A stretch of 64,000 bases of DNA from Tunturiibacter empetritectus (GTDB taxonomy: Bacteria; Acidobacteriota; Terriglobia; Terriglobales; Acidobacteriaceae): assembly GCF_013410875.1 (NCBI RefSeq), contig NZ_JACCCU010000003.1:558001-622000 (forward strand), read 5' to 3'. Both the position numbers and the translations under genes were made by a program. This document shows, in pieces, positions 16,970-24,972 of the stretch. Numbering within the stretch: position 1 is the stretch's first letter; the number at the start of each line of letters is the position of its first letter. Below the pieces are notes generated by a model. It worked only from the letters and a program-made list of their open reading frames with translations, did no database searches and was not told where the DNA came from.

Positions 16970-17719
16970 TCAGTCCTTCAGACCCAGCGTCACCCTGGCG
17001 CTGTCGACCGCCTTCGCCCATTTCGGATCGAGCGAGACGTTGGCCGCATACTCATCGTGCCAGTTCCACCACTTGTACGGCGCGGTCTGCGGATAACCCT
17101 CAGGCGAATCCTCCCACTCCTCCTGCCGTCCAAGTGCCGTCATGTCCAGATAACTCCACACGCTACCCATCGCCTCATCCCCGCGGCTATTGATGAAGTA
17201 TGTGCGAAACACCTTGTTGCCCTCGCGGATAAACGCATTATGGCCATGCCACTGGTCCACGCCAAAGTCCACATCGAAGTCATCGGTGATGGTGTACCAC
17301 GGCATCGTCCAGCCCATCCGCTTCTTCAGTCGTTCAATCTCCGGCTGCGGCGCGCGCGAGGCGTAGACCAGAGTCGTATCGCGCGCATTCAGATGCGACA
17401 GATGCGACACCTGGTCCGCACCCAGCGAGCAGCCACGGCACGCATGGTCAGGCCACCCAAACACGCCCGGCTCAAAGAAAGCCCGATAGACCACCAGCTG
17501 GCGCCGCCCCTCGAACAGATCCAGCAGGCTCGCCTTCCCCTTCGGCCCCGCGAACGCGTACTGGTTCTCTACCGACTGCCAAGGCATCCGCCGGCGTGCA
17601 GCCGCCAACGCATCGCGCTCCCGCGTCAGTTGTTTCTCCCGCTCCATCAGTCCCTCGCGAGCCGCAAGCCAATCCTCCTGCGACACTACCTTCGCCTTCT
17701 CCATCATGCTCGTTGCCAT
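16970..17719 (-). CDS. DUF899 family thioredoxin-like protein
   Basis: A 249-residue protein with the DUF899 landmarks: KVVSQEDWLAARE near the start, CRGCSLGADQ in the middle, then FDVDFGVDQWHG and a Tyr/Trp-rich C-terminus. The family has a thioredoxin-like fold and unknown reaction. The start at 17719 follows an AAGGAGAG ribosome site. The same frame continues upstream without a stop to a start at 17902, adding 61 residues that look like a separate small protein (listed next). It lies downstream of the ArsR-SRPBCC-DinB genes, a context in which DUF899 genes are often found. Confidence 0.88.
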   Translation of the reverse strand: MATSMMEKAKVVSQEDWLAAREGLMEREKQLTRERDALAAARRRMPWQSVENQYAFAGPKGKASLLDLFEGRRQLVVYRAFFEPGVFGWPDHACRGCSLGADQVSHLSHLNARDTTLVYASRAPQPEIERLKKRMGWTMPWYTITDDFDVDFGVDQWHGHNAFIREGNKVFRTYFINSRGDEAMGSVWSYLDMTALGRQEEWEDSPEGYPQTAPYKWWNWHDEYAANVSLDPKWAKAVDSARVTLGLKD

Positions 17720-17902
17720 CGTCTCTCTCCTTATTCGGCTGACCGATTCTGACTGATTCGACCTCGGAGCCATCTCCCCCGCTCCACTCTCTTCCCGAGA
17801 CACCTTTACGCCGAGCTTCCGAATCGCAACAGCAGCCAGCCCACCCGAAGAGGTGACGCTGCCGGCGATCAGCGCTGCAGTTGCCAGACACACTGGACAC
17901 AT
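17720..17902 (-). other. Upstream in-frame segment with CPVC motif, possibly a small protein fused to DUF899
   Basis: Codons from the ATG at 17902 to 17720 encode MCPVCLATAALIAG, a hydrophobic stretch and a charged tail, then run without a stop into the DUF899 start. The segment looks like an independent small Cys-rich membrane peptide of about 50-60 residues. Either its stop codon has been lost, making a 310-residue fusion, or both starts are used. Confidence 0.5.
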
Positions 17903-17947
17903 AGGCTTCTCCTCCTTGCGCTACGGGCCGTTCTACTGCACCGCGAT

Positions 17948-18463
17948 CTACGCCGGCTGAGGCTCCGGCTGCAGTGCGGAGCGCTCATCCGCGCTAGGTC
18001 CCCAGCTCGACGGCACAGCAACGTCGAGCAGTCGCAAATACACGCAGAACTGGCCGCGGTGCTGGTACCAGTGGTTGAGCATGATGTTGCGCAGGAAGGC
18101 AACGCGCGGCATGGCTGCAATCTCCTTGTCGCCGTCAACGATGCGCCAGGTTGCATTCATCGCGGCGTCATCGAATCCCGGCAACACCTCGCGCACCGTG
18201 GCCACGCTCTGGTCGAACGTCTCGAGGACCTCCAGCACGCTTGCCGGCTGGGGAAACTGGAACGCCGGCGGAGAGATCTGGCTCTGCTGAGCTCCGCGAA
18301 CCACTCCTCCAGGCACGAAGGCGAGGTGATAGGCCAGTTGCCCAGCGGTCAAAGACCTGGGATGAGGCTTCCAGGTAAGCGAGTCGCCGGGAAGGCGCTC
18401 GAGAAACCTCCGCGTAACCGGGACCTGGGATTCAAACTCTTCAAGTAGGTACTGTGAAATCAT
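17948..18463 (-). CDS. DinB family protein
   Basis: A 171-residue four-helix-bundle protein of the DinB/YfiT type. Metal-ligand histidines are suggested at AYHLAF (about residue 46) and in the C-terminal NHWYQHRGQ motif. DinB-like proteins often act as metal-dependent thiol transferases (bacillithiol or mycothiol S-transferases) or have unknown roles. It lies between the SRPBCC gene and the DUF899 gene on the same strand. Confidence 0.88.
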   Translation of the reverse strand: MISQYLLEEFESQVPVTRRFLERLPGDSLTWKPHPRSLTAGQLAYHLAFVPGGVVRGAQQSQISPPAFQFPQPASVLEVLETFDQSVATVREVLPGFDDAAMNATWRIVDGDKEIAAMPRVAFLRNIMLNHWYQHRGQFCVYLRLLDVAVPSSWGPSADERSALQPEPQPA

Positions 18464-18560
18464 GCCACTCTCCTTTTGGGTTGCTGTCCTTCAAAGCCGG
18501 ATCAGGAGTACAACCGCTGCACTCCCGAGTAGTGCAAGTACTGCCTCTGCTTAAAATCCG

Positions 18561-19019
18561 CTATTTGCGCGAGGCCTCTGCATACGCACGAACCCGCTCG
18601 TGCATCGACGCCCAGCCCTCGTTCACCCCCGCCTTATGATCTTCGGAGACAAAGCCCAGCGCACTGTGGCGGAACGTGATCAAGGTTCCTCCCTCGACCT
18701 CACTCAGCCGATATTGCACATTCGACACAAGCGGGTAAGAAGCGAACAAAGGTCCGGCAAACTCCAGCAGCGCAGGCCGCTTGATCGCCTGCACATTCGC
18801 CCAGAAGTGCCCATTGCCATCGCCCAGGTCGCGGTACCAACGGCCCCCGGGCCACGCTTCAATCTTCATGTTCAGGGACTTGCCGTCAGGCATCTGGTTG
18901 CCCGGCCCCAACTGCTCCAGCAGCGCCGCAAAGGTTACATCCATCGGCGCCTTCACGTGGATCTCCTGCTTGATCGTGAAAGTCAACTCTTCGAGCGTCT
19001 TGTCAGTAGAAATCATCAT
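18561..19019 (-). CDS. SRPBCC (AHSA1-like) domain protein
   Basis: A 152-residue protein with the START/Bet v1-like pattern: EIHVKAPMDVTFAALLEQLG near the start, MKIEAWPGGRWYRDLG in the middle and GWASMHERVRAYAE at the end. Such proteins bind hydrophobic ligands. The start overlaps the ArsR gene by 17 bases, so the two are translationally coupled. ArsR-SRPBCC pairs are common and usually regulate their own expression. Two adjacent ATGs (19019, 19016) are possible, the second being better spaced from the GGAG site. Confidence 0.88.
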   Translation of the reverse strand: MMISTDKTLEELTFTIKQEIHVKAPMDVTFAALLEQLGPGNQMPDGKSLNMKIEAWPGGRWYRDLGDGNGHFWANVQAIKRPALLEFAGPLFASYPLVSNVQYRLSEVEGGTLITFRHSALGFVSEDHKAGVNEGWASMHERVRAYAEASRK

Positions 19020-19401
19020 CTCTCCTTGGGTTTGAGTCTGGGGGTGGGTCTGCCGAGTTCAAATCTGCCGAGCCCTGGCGAACCGTAGCCTCCGCCAGCT
19101 CCTTCACGCGAAGCATCTGATGTTGCCAGTACCGCTCAAACGTTGCAGCCCACTCGTGCAGCGGCCGTATCGCCTCCGCATTCGTCCGGTAAAGCTTCTG
19201 GCGCCCGTGACAACGCATCCGAACCAGCCCCACATCGTGCAGCACCCGCAGATGCTTTGAGACCGAAGGCTGCGGGAGGCCAAGAGCCACCACAATCTCT
19301 CCAACCGGCCGCTCCGCTCCAGCAAGATAACTCAAAATCTCCCGCCGGCGAGGCTCAGCAACCGCGTTGAAACTGTCCGAAGTAGTGGTCGCTCGTGCCA
19401 T
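19003..19401 (-). CDS. ArsR-family transcriptional regulator
   Basis: A 132-residue winged-helix regulator: AEPRRREILSYLAG, then VALGLPQPSVSKHLRVLHDVGLV, the ArsR recognition helix region. It lacks the CxC metal site of arsenic sensors, so it belongs to the non-metal group that accompanies SRPBCC proteins. The ATG at 19401 is preferred over an in-frame TTG at 19407. A 16-bp palindrome lies 15 bases upstream. Confidence 0.9.
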   Translation of the reverse strand: MARATTTSDSFNAVAEPRRREILSYLAGAERPVGEIVVALGLPQPSVSKHLRVLHDVGLVRMRCHGRQKLYRTNAEAIRPLHEWAATFERYWQHQMLRVKELAEATVRQGSADLNSADPPPDSNPRRDDDFY

Positions 19402-19415
19402 GGCCAAAACATTAC

Positions 19416-19431
19416 ATTCCCATATGAGAAT
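19416..19431. promoter_or_regulatory. Palindromic operator for the ArsR-type regulator
   Basis: ATTCCCATATGAGAAT is a dyad with ATTC/GAAT arms around a central CATATG. It lies 15 bases upstream of the ArsR start codon, where binding would block transcription of the ArsR-SRPBCC operon. Confidence 0.65.
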
Positions 19432-19645
19432 ATGTCAAGCCCGACTCTATCATTCCCGGCAAGAGACAGAACCCTGTCCGGGCCAACTTCGGGGAAGCCG
19501 TTTGTGAGGACTTACGGTTTAGGAAGCACATGAGCCGTATGCTTAAGGAAATAAAGAAGCACCGGAACGTGAGTTTCTGCTTTTTCGCATCCGCCGAATA
19601 GTCAACCACCGGCCGCTAGTAAAACCAACATCAGGAACCCTCGTC

Positions 19646-22096
19646 TTGAACATCCACGGCATCCATGTGACATTTCGAGGCCTATTGCATACGGCCTGCC
19701 TCCTTCTGGCGGCCTATGCTGTGACAGCACTGGCGCAGATGCCTGATAGGACCAAAACGACGCAAGCGAGGCCTGAGGCCGAACTTCGGACCACGCAGGT
19801 GGTGGGCATTGTCGTCGATGCATCGGGTGCCGTGATCAGCGGAGCCACCGTGCGTATTGTGCGTGCAGATGGTTCGGTGCAGTGCACGGAGAATGCTGAT
19901 GATGCCGGAGCCTTCTCCATCGCGCTGTCAACTGAAGGAAAGTATAGGCTCTTCGTATCAAGTCCCGGGTTCTTGACTCGGGAGATTGTCTTGACCCTCC
20001 ACGCTGGCGAGAATATTGATCCGCTTCGGCTCACGCTTGGTCTTCGCCCGGTAAATACAACAGTCGATGTGCAGGGCCGCGAAGACGATCTCGAAGGCAT
20101 TGCTGACTCTGGCACGCAGGGTACCGTGGGCGCAAAGGAGATTCAAAATCGGCCGATCCTTCGTTCCGGTGAGCTACTGGAAACGATCCCCGGTGTCATC
20201 ATCACGCAGCATGCCGGGGGCGGCAAGGCCAATCAATATTTTCTGCGCGGCTTCAACCTCGACCACGGAACAGATTTCGCCATTTTCATCGACGGTATGC
20301 CGCTGAACCTGCCCTCGCATGCACACGGCGAGGGGTACGCGGACATGAACATCGTGATTCCAGAGCTGGTGCAGCGCGTGAACTTTGAGAAAGGCCCGTA
20401 CTATGGGGACGTGGGCAACTACAGCTCCGCTGGCTCCGCCCATCTGGAGTTTTTTAGGACGTTACCGCAGAGCTTCGTGCAGATTGAAGGCGGCATGTAC
20501 GGTTACGGGCGGATGGTCTTCGGGGCGTCCCATAAGCTTGGCGCCGGTAACCTGCTCTATGGCGGCGAGGCATACCACGATAACGGTCCCTGGACGCATC
20601 CCGACAACTACTACAAGTTCAACGGTCTGCTCACCTACAGCCAGGACAGTGATGGCAATGGGTTCAGTCTTACGGCACGCGGCTATCACGGGCAATGGCA
20701 TTCAAGCGATCAGATTGCCGAAAACGCAGTGCCGCTCGTCGGAATCTTCGGCACGCTGAACTCGACCGACGGGGGTCACTCCCAGCGCTACAGCCTCCAG
20801 GGGGAGTCGCACCGGCAGGGCGCGAACTCGCAGACGAAGGTCACCGCTTATGGGTTCTACTACGATCTCGACCTCTTCTCCGACTTCACCTATTTTCTGA
20901 CGGACTTGAATCGAGGCGACCAGTTCGAGCAGCAGGACAGGCGCTGGGCCGCCGGGTTGGATGCGCGCCACACGATCCAAAACGAGTGGTTCGGTCGCAG
21001 GGTAGAGAACACGTTCGGTCTGCAGGTGCGCAACGACTGGATTCACAACGGGCTGTACCAGTCGCAGGACCGCGTACGCGGCGACAAGACTGACTCTGAA
21101 ACCGGCAACACGCTACCAGCGACGACCCAGGCCGACCTCCTTACCGATACGCAGGTCGGCTTCTATGCGGAGAACCGAGTGCAATGGGCGAACAAGTTTC
21201 GCTCTGTTGTCGCTATGCGAGGAGAGGTGCAGCGTTTCAGCGTCACTAGCCTCGTTACCTCGGCCAACTCCGGTACAGCGATCAAGGCGTTGCCTAGCCC
21301 CAAGGCGAGCCTGATCTTCAGCCCGTGGGAACGCACCGAGTTCTATGCGCAAGCGGGATTCAGCTTTCACAGCAACGATGGTCGCGGCACAACGCTAAAG
21401 GTTGAACCGGTTTCAGCGGAAAATCCCTACCCAAACACGCTAGCCACGCCTATCCCTGCATTAATTCCCACTAAGGGCGGCGAAATAGGTATCCGCACAG
21501 CGGCCCTTTCACATCTGCAAAGTACCTTGTCACTCTGGTATCTCCACAGCGCGTCGGAGCTTCAGCAATCCGGTGACACGGGCGGCACAGTCGCTTCGCA
21601 GCAGCCAAGCGAACGCTATGGTTTCGAGTGGGCAAACTTCTACACGCCGATGGAGCACTGGACCTTCGACTTCGATCTTGCGAACTCTAAAGCTCTGTTC
21701 ACTGAGACAGATGCGGGCGATGCCGCGCCGAACAGTTTGGGCGGTAAGCGCGTACCTGAGGCTGTGGGCGTGGTGATCGCCTCCGGTCTCACTCTGCACG
21801 ATCTGAAGGGCTTCTCCTCGAGCCTGAGACTCCGCTTCTTCGGACCGCGAGACCTCACCTCCGACGGCATCTATCGCTCCAACACCACCGCGCTGCTAAA
21901 CGGCGAGATTGGCTACACCTTCCTGCGAAGCTGGCGCGGCTCAGTCGAGTTCCTGAATCTGCTAAACCGCCACGATCACGACATCGACTACGCCTACGAG
22001 TCGCGCATCACTCCCAAAGTAGAGTCGGCCTTCACAGAGGTCTTCCATCCTGTGGAGCCATTCCAAGCTCGCTTCTCTCTGCGGAGGACGTTCTAA
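19646..22096 (+). CDS. TonB-dependent receptor with carboxypeptidase-regulatory-like domain
   Basis: An 816-residue outer-membrane receptor. After a signal peptide (ending near ALAQM, residue 31) comes a beta-sandwich domain at about 50-145 (VVGIVVDASGAVISGATVRI), then a plug domain with ILRSGELLETIPGVIITQHA and a long beta barrel ending in a terminal Phe (ARFSLRRTF). The extra N-terminal domain is typical of acidobacterial and Bacteroidota receptors. The substrate is unknown. The start is a TTG with an AGGAA site ten bases upstream; an in-frame GTG at 19667 is an alternative. Confidence 0.88.
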   Translation: MNIHGIHVTFRGLLHTACLLLAAYAVTALAQMPDRTKTTQARPEAELRTTQVVGIVVDASGAVISGATVRIVRADGSVQCTENADDAGAFSIALSTEGKYRLFVSSPGFLTREIVLTLHAGENIDPLRLTLGLRPVNTTVDVQGREDDLEGIADSGTQGTVGAKEIQNRPILRSGELLETIPGVIITQHAGGGKANQYFLRGFNLDHGTDFAIFIDGMPLNLPSHAHGEGYADMNIVIPELVQRVNFEKGPYYGDVGNYSSAGSAHLEFFRTLPQSFVQIEGGMYGYGRMVFGASHKLGAGNLLYGGEAYHDNGPWTHPDNYYKFNGLLTYSQDSDGNGFSLTARGYHGQWHSSDQIAENAVPLVGIFGTLNSTDGGHSQRYSLQGESHRQGANSQTKVTAYGFYYDLDLFSDFTYFLTDLNRGDQFEQQDRRWAAGLDARHTIQNEWFGRRVENTFGLQVRNDWIHNGLYQSQDRVRGDKTDSETGNTLPATTQADLLTDTQVGFYAENRVQWANKFRSVVAMRGEVQRFSVTSLVTSANSGTAIKALPSPKASLIFSPWERTEFYAQAGFSFHSNDGRGTTLKVEPVSAENPYPNTLATPIPALIPTKGGEIGIRTAALSHLQSTLSLWYLHSASELQQSGDTGGTVASQQPSERYGFEWANFYTPMEHWTFDFDLANSKALFTETDAGDAAPNSLGGKRVPEAVGVVIASGLTLHDLKGFSSSLRLRFFGPRDLTSDGIYRSNTTALLNGEIGYTFLRSWRGSVEFLNLLNRHDHDIDYAYESRITPKVESAFTEVFHPVEPFQARFSLRRTF

Positions 22097-22281
22097 ACCA
22101 AGTTCTGCTGCACAGGCAATCTTTTCCTCCCCCGTACACACAAGGTAATGACCCGGAAGTCGTAGATGTAATTGGAGAAAGAGCATGAACAGATTACGAA
22201 CTGGGGATATCCTCGCCACAGGGTCTTTTACGATCACGTGCGCCGTCTTCGACAGCAGAGAAACATGGAGGAGGAACCTCA

Positions 22282-23430
22282 ATGACGCGAATCTCAATCA
22301 TGCAGACGATAACCCGGACAAATACTCCATCGCTCTCTGGTCTGCTGGGCGTGGTCTTGGCCTTTACCTCGGTTGGTCACGTCCTCGCGCAGGTCCAGCC
22401 CGAGCAGCAGACACAAACCGCGCCCCAGGTACAGTCGGCCCCGCAGTCCGCCCCGGAGTCCACAGAAGTATCCCAGCCCGCGCCCGATCAGGGGCAGACC
22501 AGTCCGTCTCTCGCCGAGACCAAAGCCGCACCGTCTCCAACCGCCCTTCTACCCGCAACGGCTGTGAAAAATAAAAAAGGCAAGCAGGAGTACACCGGGC
22601 CAAACACCGTAGTAGAGCTGCCGCCAACTCCGATGCTCGACGCAGAGGGCAAGCAGCAGCAGGACCCCGACGGAAAGCTCATGTTCAACCCGCCGATCCG
22701 GCAGCAGCGCGACAAGAAGGGACACCCCCTCTTCGACGCACAGAATAAGCCCGTCATGCAGACGAAGAACGAGCTCGGATACGACGAGAACGGCAAGAAG
22801 CTGCATCCGCCAAAAGAGAAGGCGCCCAAGTTAGTCTCGGTCTCGATCAGCCGCGGCACCCTCACCGTCGACGGAATGACCGGCAAGGCCGCACTCAACT
22901 ACGAGATCAAGGACCTCAAATACGTCTACATCTACGTGCCCGGCGTTGGGACGACGATCATCTCGAACGATCCCTTCCCCGGCGCCGTCGAGCAAAAGAA
23001 GGCCTTCGACGACAAGACCCTCACCGTAACCGTAGGCGACCACGTCCTGCAGCTCGCCTCCGACGCCCGCCTGTTGGGCAAGGTGCCGGAGTCGGCCTAC
23101 GTGCTGGTTGACCGGAGTTTTTCGGTGCCGACCAAGTTCCCCGTGGTGGGGTACGGACCTATCCGGGTGGCTCCCTACGCCTGGCCCGGTTCGAAGGAGA
23201 ACGCCGTCCTGACCGGCGCCATTGACGCCCCACCCCTGCCCGCCGATCTACGTCCGACTCAGCTTCTCCAGCCATGCCCCGCAGGCCAGATGCGAACGGC
23301 AGGCCCGCAGGTGCTTCCTGGCCAGAACGCCCCCCCTCGCCCCTGTGTGCCCATCGCGTCAGTCCAGACCAATTCGAGCTACGCCAATCCGGCAAATCTG
23401 CGCACGGGAAACGCACAAGCCAGCAAATAA
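22282..23430 (+). CDS. Exported Pro/Gln-rich protein, unknown function
   Basis: A 382-residue protein with a signal peptide (ending near VLAQV, residue 37), then about 60 residues rich in Gln, Pro and Ser, then a structured region (VSVSISRGTLTVDGMTGKA) of beta character. A GGAGGAACC ribosome site precedes the start. It lies 185 bases downstream of the TonB receptor on the same strand. No family is recognised. Low Cys content and the Pro-rich linker suggest a periplasmic or surface protein. Confidence 0.7.
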   Translation: MTRISIMQTITRTNTPSLSGLLGVVLAFTSVGHVLAQVQPEQQTQTAPQVQSAPQSAPESTEVSQPAPDQGQTSPSLAETKAAPSPTALLPATAVKNKKGKQEYTGPNTVVELPPTPMLDAEGKQQQDPDGKLMFNPPIRQQRDKKGHPLFDAQNKPVMQTKNELGYDENGKKLHPPKEKAPKLVSVSISRGTLTVDGMTGKAALNYEIKDLKYVYIYVPGVGTTIISNDPFPGAVEQKKAFDDKTLTVTVGDHVLQLASDARLLGKVPESAYVLVDRSFSVPTKFPVVGYGPIRVAPYAWPGSKENAVLTGAIDAPPLPADLRPTQLLQPCPAGQMRTAGPQVLPGQNAPPRPCVPIASVQTNSSYANPANLRTGNAQASK

Positions 23431-23452
23431 GCAAGCAGCCACGCCAACACCC

Positions 23453-23547
23453 CGACCGAAGGGAGGACCCCAGCCGCTAACCCACCAAGACCGGTACACA
23501 CGTCACGAAGTGACCGCGCCACGCGTAGTGGGCCCGTCCGGCAGGAC
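23453..23547. repeat. Composite inverted-repeat element, copy C (half)
   Basis: A 95-bp half element like copy B, beginning CGACCGAAGGGAGGACC, with the GTCAC-GAA-GTGAC palindrome and ending GGGCCCGTCCGGCAGGAC. It begins 23 bases after the stop of the preceding gene. Confidence 0.88.
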
Positions 23548-23605
23548 AATCGGGTGCAGAGATCTTGAGTAGAGATCCGTGCAGAAAAATAAATCAAAAA
23601 AGCTG

Positions 23606-23742
23606 GCGTACTTTTCAACCCGCAAAAGCACGCGGCGAAACACCACCCTCGCACCAGCAATCCACCACAACCGCACCACCAAAACACCACACCCAAAACC
23701 GTCTTTTCCGCAAACCCCCCTCAAAAAACACCAGCAAAACCG
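23606..23742. repeat. Dispersed repeat of a second family, copy 1
   Basis: This stretch resembles 59423-59552: both contain CAATCCACCAC, then CACCACCAAAACACCAC, followed by a hairpin-forming end. On the reverse strand both give open frames with the same Trp-rich pattern (VVFWWC..GGL), which are probably not genes. Together with copy C it fills the 317-base gap between 23430 and 23748. Confidence 0.7.
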
Positions 23743-23747
23743 CAAAA

Positions 23748-24227
23748 TCAGCCCCCGCCACCACCCCGCATTTTTTTCCTCTCCTTATGCGCCTTTTTCG
23801 TCGCGCAATAGATCACCCGCTCCACCTCCGCGACCACTCCTCCCGCATCGTCCTTCACCTCCACCGGAAATCGAACATCGGTCCGCCCCTCCGCCGCGAG
23901 CAACATCCGAACCTCCTCCAGCCGCTCCGCCGTCAGGCGAAACTCCGCGCGAACCCGCCCCAATCCAGGCTTTTTGTAACGTATTGACGCCGCCTTATCC
24001 CAGACCACAAACTCCGGCCCCAGATTGGTAGCCAGCATAATCATGTAAAACGGATCGGTCAGCGCAAACAGCGACCCGCCAAACTGCACCCCCATATAGT
24101 TGCGATTCCAAGGCCGCAGCGGCATCTCCACATCAATCGTGCGCAGATCCTTATCCAGCCGTGTCACCTTAATACCCGTCCCAAACAGCGGAGGCCACCA
24201 CCCGATATGGCGCAGCCACCAGCTCAT
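23748..24227 (-). CDS. DUF4442 hotdog-fold protein (putative thioesterase)
   Basis: A 159-residue protein with the DUF4442/PaaI-like hotdog pattern: MPLRPWNRNYMGVQFGGSLFA followed by DPFYMIML and AASIRYKKPGLG. These proteins are related to acyl-CoA thioesterases, but substrates are not known. The C-terminus ends in a Lys-rich and Gly-only tail (RGGGGG) that runs toward the neighbouring repeat. The start overlaps the upstream membrane-protein gene by four bases, the last gene of a four-gene minus-strand operon with dacB. Confidence 0.85.
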   Translation of the reverse strand: MSWWLRHIGWWPPLFGTGIKVTRLDKDLRTIDVEMPLRPWNRNYMGVQFGGSLFALTDPFYMIMLATNLGPEFVVWDKAASIRYKKPGLGRVRAEFRLTAERLEEVRMLLAAEGRTDVRFPVEVKDDAGGVVAEVERVIYCATKKAHKERKKMRGGGGG

Positions 24228-24601
24228 CGCAATCTATCCCGAACTTCCGTTCTAACCAGGTAAAGAAAGAACACCAGCGCAAACAATCCCTGCACCAAAT
24301 ATGGCAATTCGCGCGTCTTCTCAAACACAAACAGATTCCCTAAGCAAAGCGTCAAACACCCACCCAGCACCAGCGCCCAGCCCCATCGCCGCAGCCGCAG
24401 TAGTCCAAACACTCCCGCCGCCAGCAGCGTGCACAACGCCAGCACGCCATACTTTCCCGCACCCACACCAAACTTGCCATTCAACGCAGCGAACGCATTC
24501 ACCATCGTCAGCACCAGCATGAACAGCGCAATCCCCGCCACTCCCGGCAACATTCCATGCGCCCGCGCTTCGAGCTTCTTTATCTCTTCCGGATCGCTCA
24601 T
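24224..24601 (-). CDS. Four-helix membrane protein of unknown function
   Basis: A 125-residue protein with hydrophobic segments at about residues 17-40, 48-66, 73-90 and 101-117, and a charged N-terminus (MSDPEEIKKLEARAHG). Its start and stop overlap both neighbours by four bases, so it is translated as part of the dacB-cytochrome-DUF4442 operon. No family recognised. Confidence 0.75.
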   Translation of the reverse strand: MSDPEEIKKLEARAHGMLPGVAGIALFMLVLTMVNAFAALNGKFGVGAGKYGVLALCTLLAAGVFGLLRLRRWGWALVLGGCLTLCLGNLFVFEKTRELPYLVQGLFALVFFLYLVRTEVRDRLR

Positions 24602-24942
24602 AGACTATGCAGATACGCCAGCAGGTCATCGAGATCCTGCGGATCCAGCGTACTCCCCTGCGCCGGCATCAGGTTGCGTCCATGCACAATCGTCGCGGTC
24701 ACACGCTCATCATTCGCCGGCGCACCACTCGACAGATAAGGCTTTTTGAACATCCCAATCAAAGCCGGGCCATGCAGCGCGGCATCCTTGCGGTCATAGT
24801 GGCACTGCGCACAATGCGCCTGATACACCGCGTGTCCATGCATCTGCTGCGCGTTCAAATCCGCGAGCGGAGTCGGTGGAGCTATCGACTTGCATCCCAC
24901 CATCACACCCAACAAAAACAACAGAGAAAAAGCCCGAACCAT
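24598..24942 (-). CDS. Monohaem cytochrome c lipoprotein
   Basis: A 114-residue protein with a lipoprotein signal (VMVGC, Cys17) and one haem site CAQCH (Cys44, Cys47, His48). The distal ligand is probably the Met in RNLMPAQGS. It would be a membrane-anchored class I cytochrome c carrying electrons in the periplasm. It is 30 bases downstream of dacB and overlaps the next membrane-protein gene. Confidence 0.9.
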   Translation of the reverse strand: MVRAFSLLFLLGVMVGCKSIAPPTPLADLNAQQMHGHAVYQAHCAQCHYDRKDAALHGPALIGMFKKPYLSSGAPANDERVTATIVHGRNLMPAQGSTLDPQDLDDLLAYLHSL

Positions 24943-24972
24943 CCTCTTATTCTCTCATCCATCTTTTCGAAA

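Noticed and set aside
22185..22574. Small frame with a GGAG site overlapping the start of the gene at 22282
   Set aside because: It runs 290 bases into a gene with a better ribosome site and a signal peptide; its own translation is low-complexity.
23503..23745. Trp/Cys-rich small open frame in the repeat region
   Set aside because: Contained in a dispersed repeat, with no ribosome site; treated as a repeat, not a gene.
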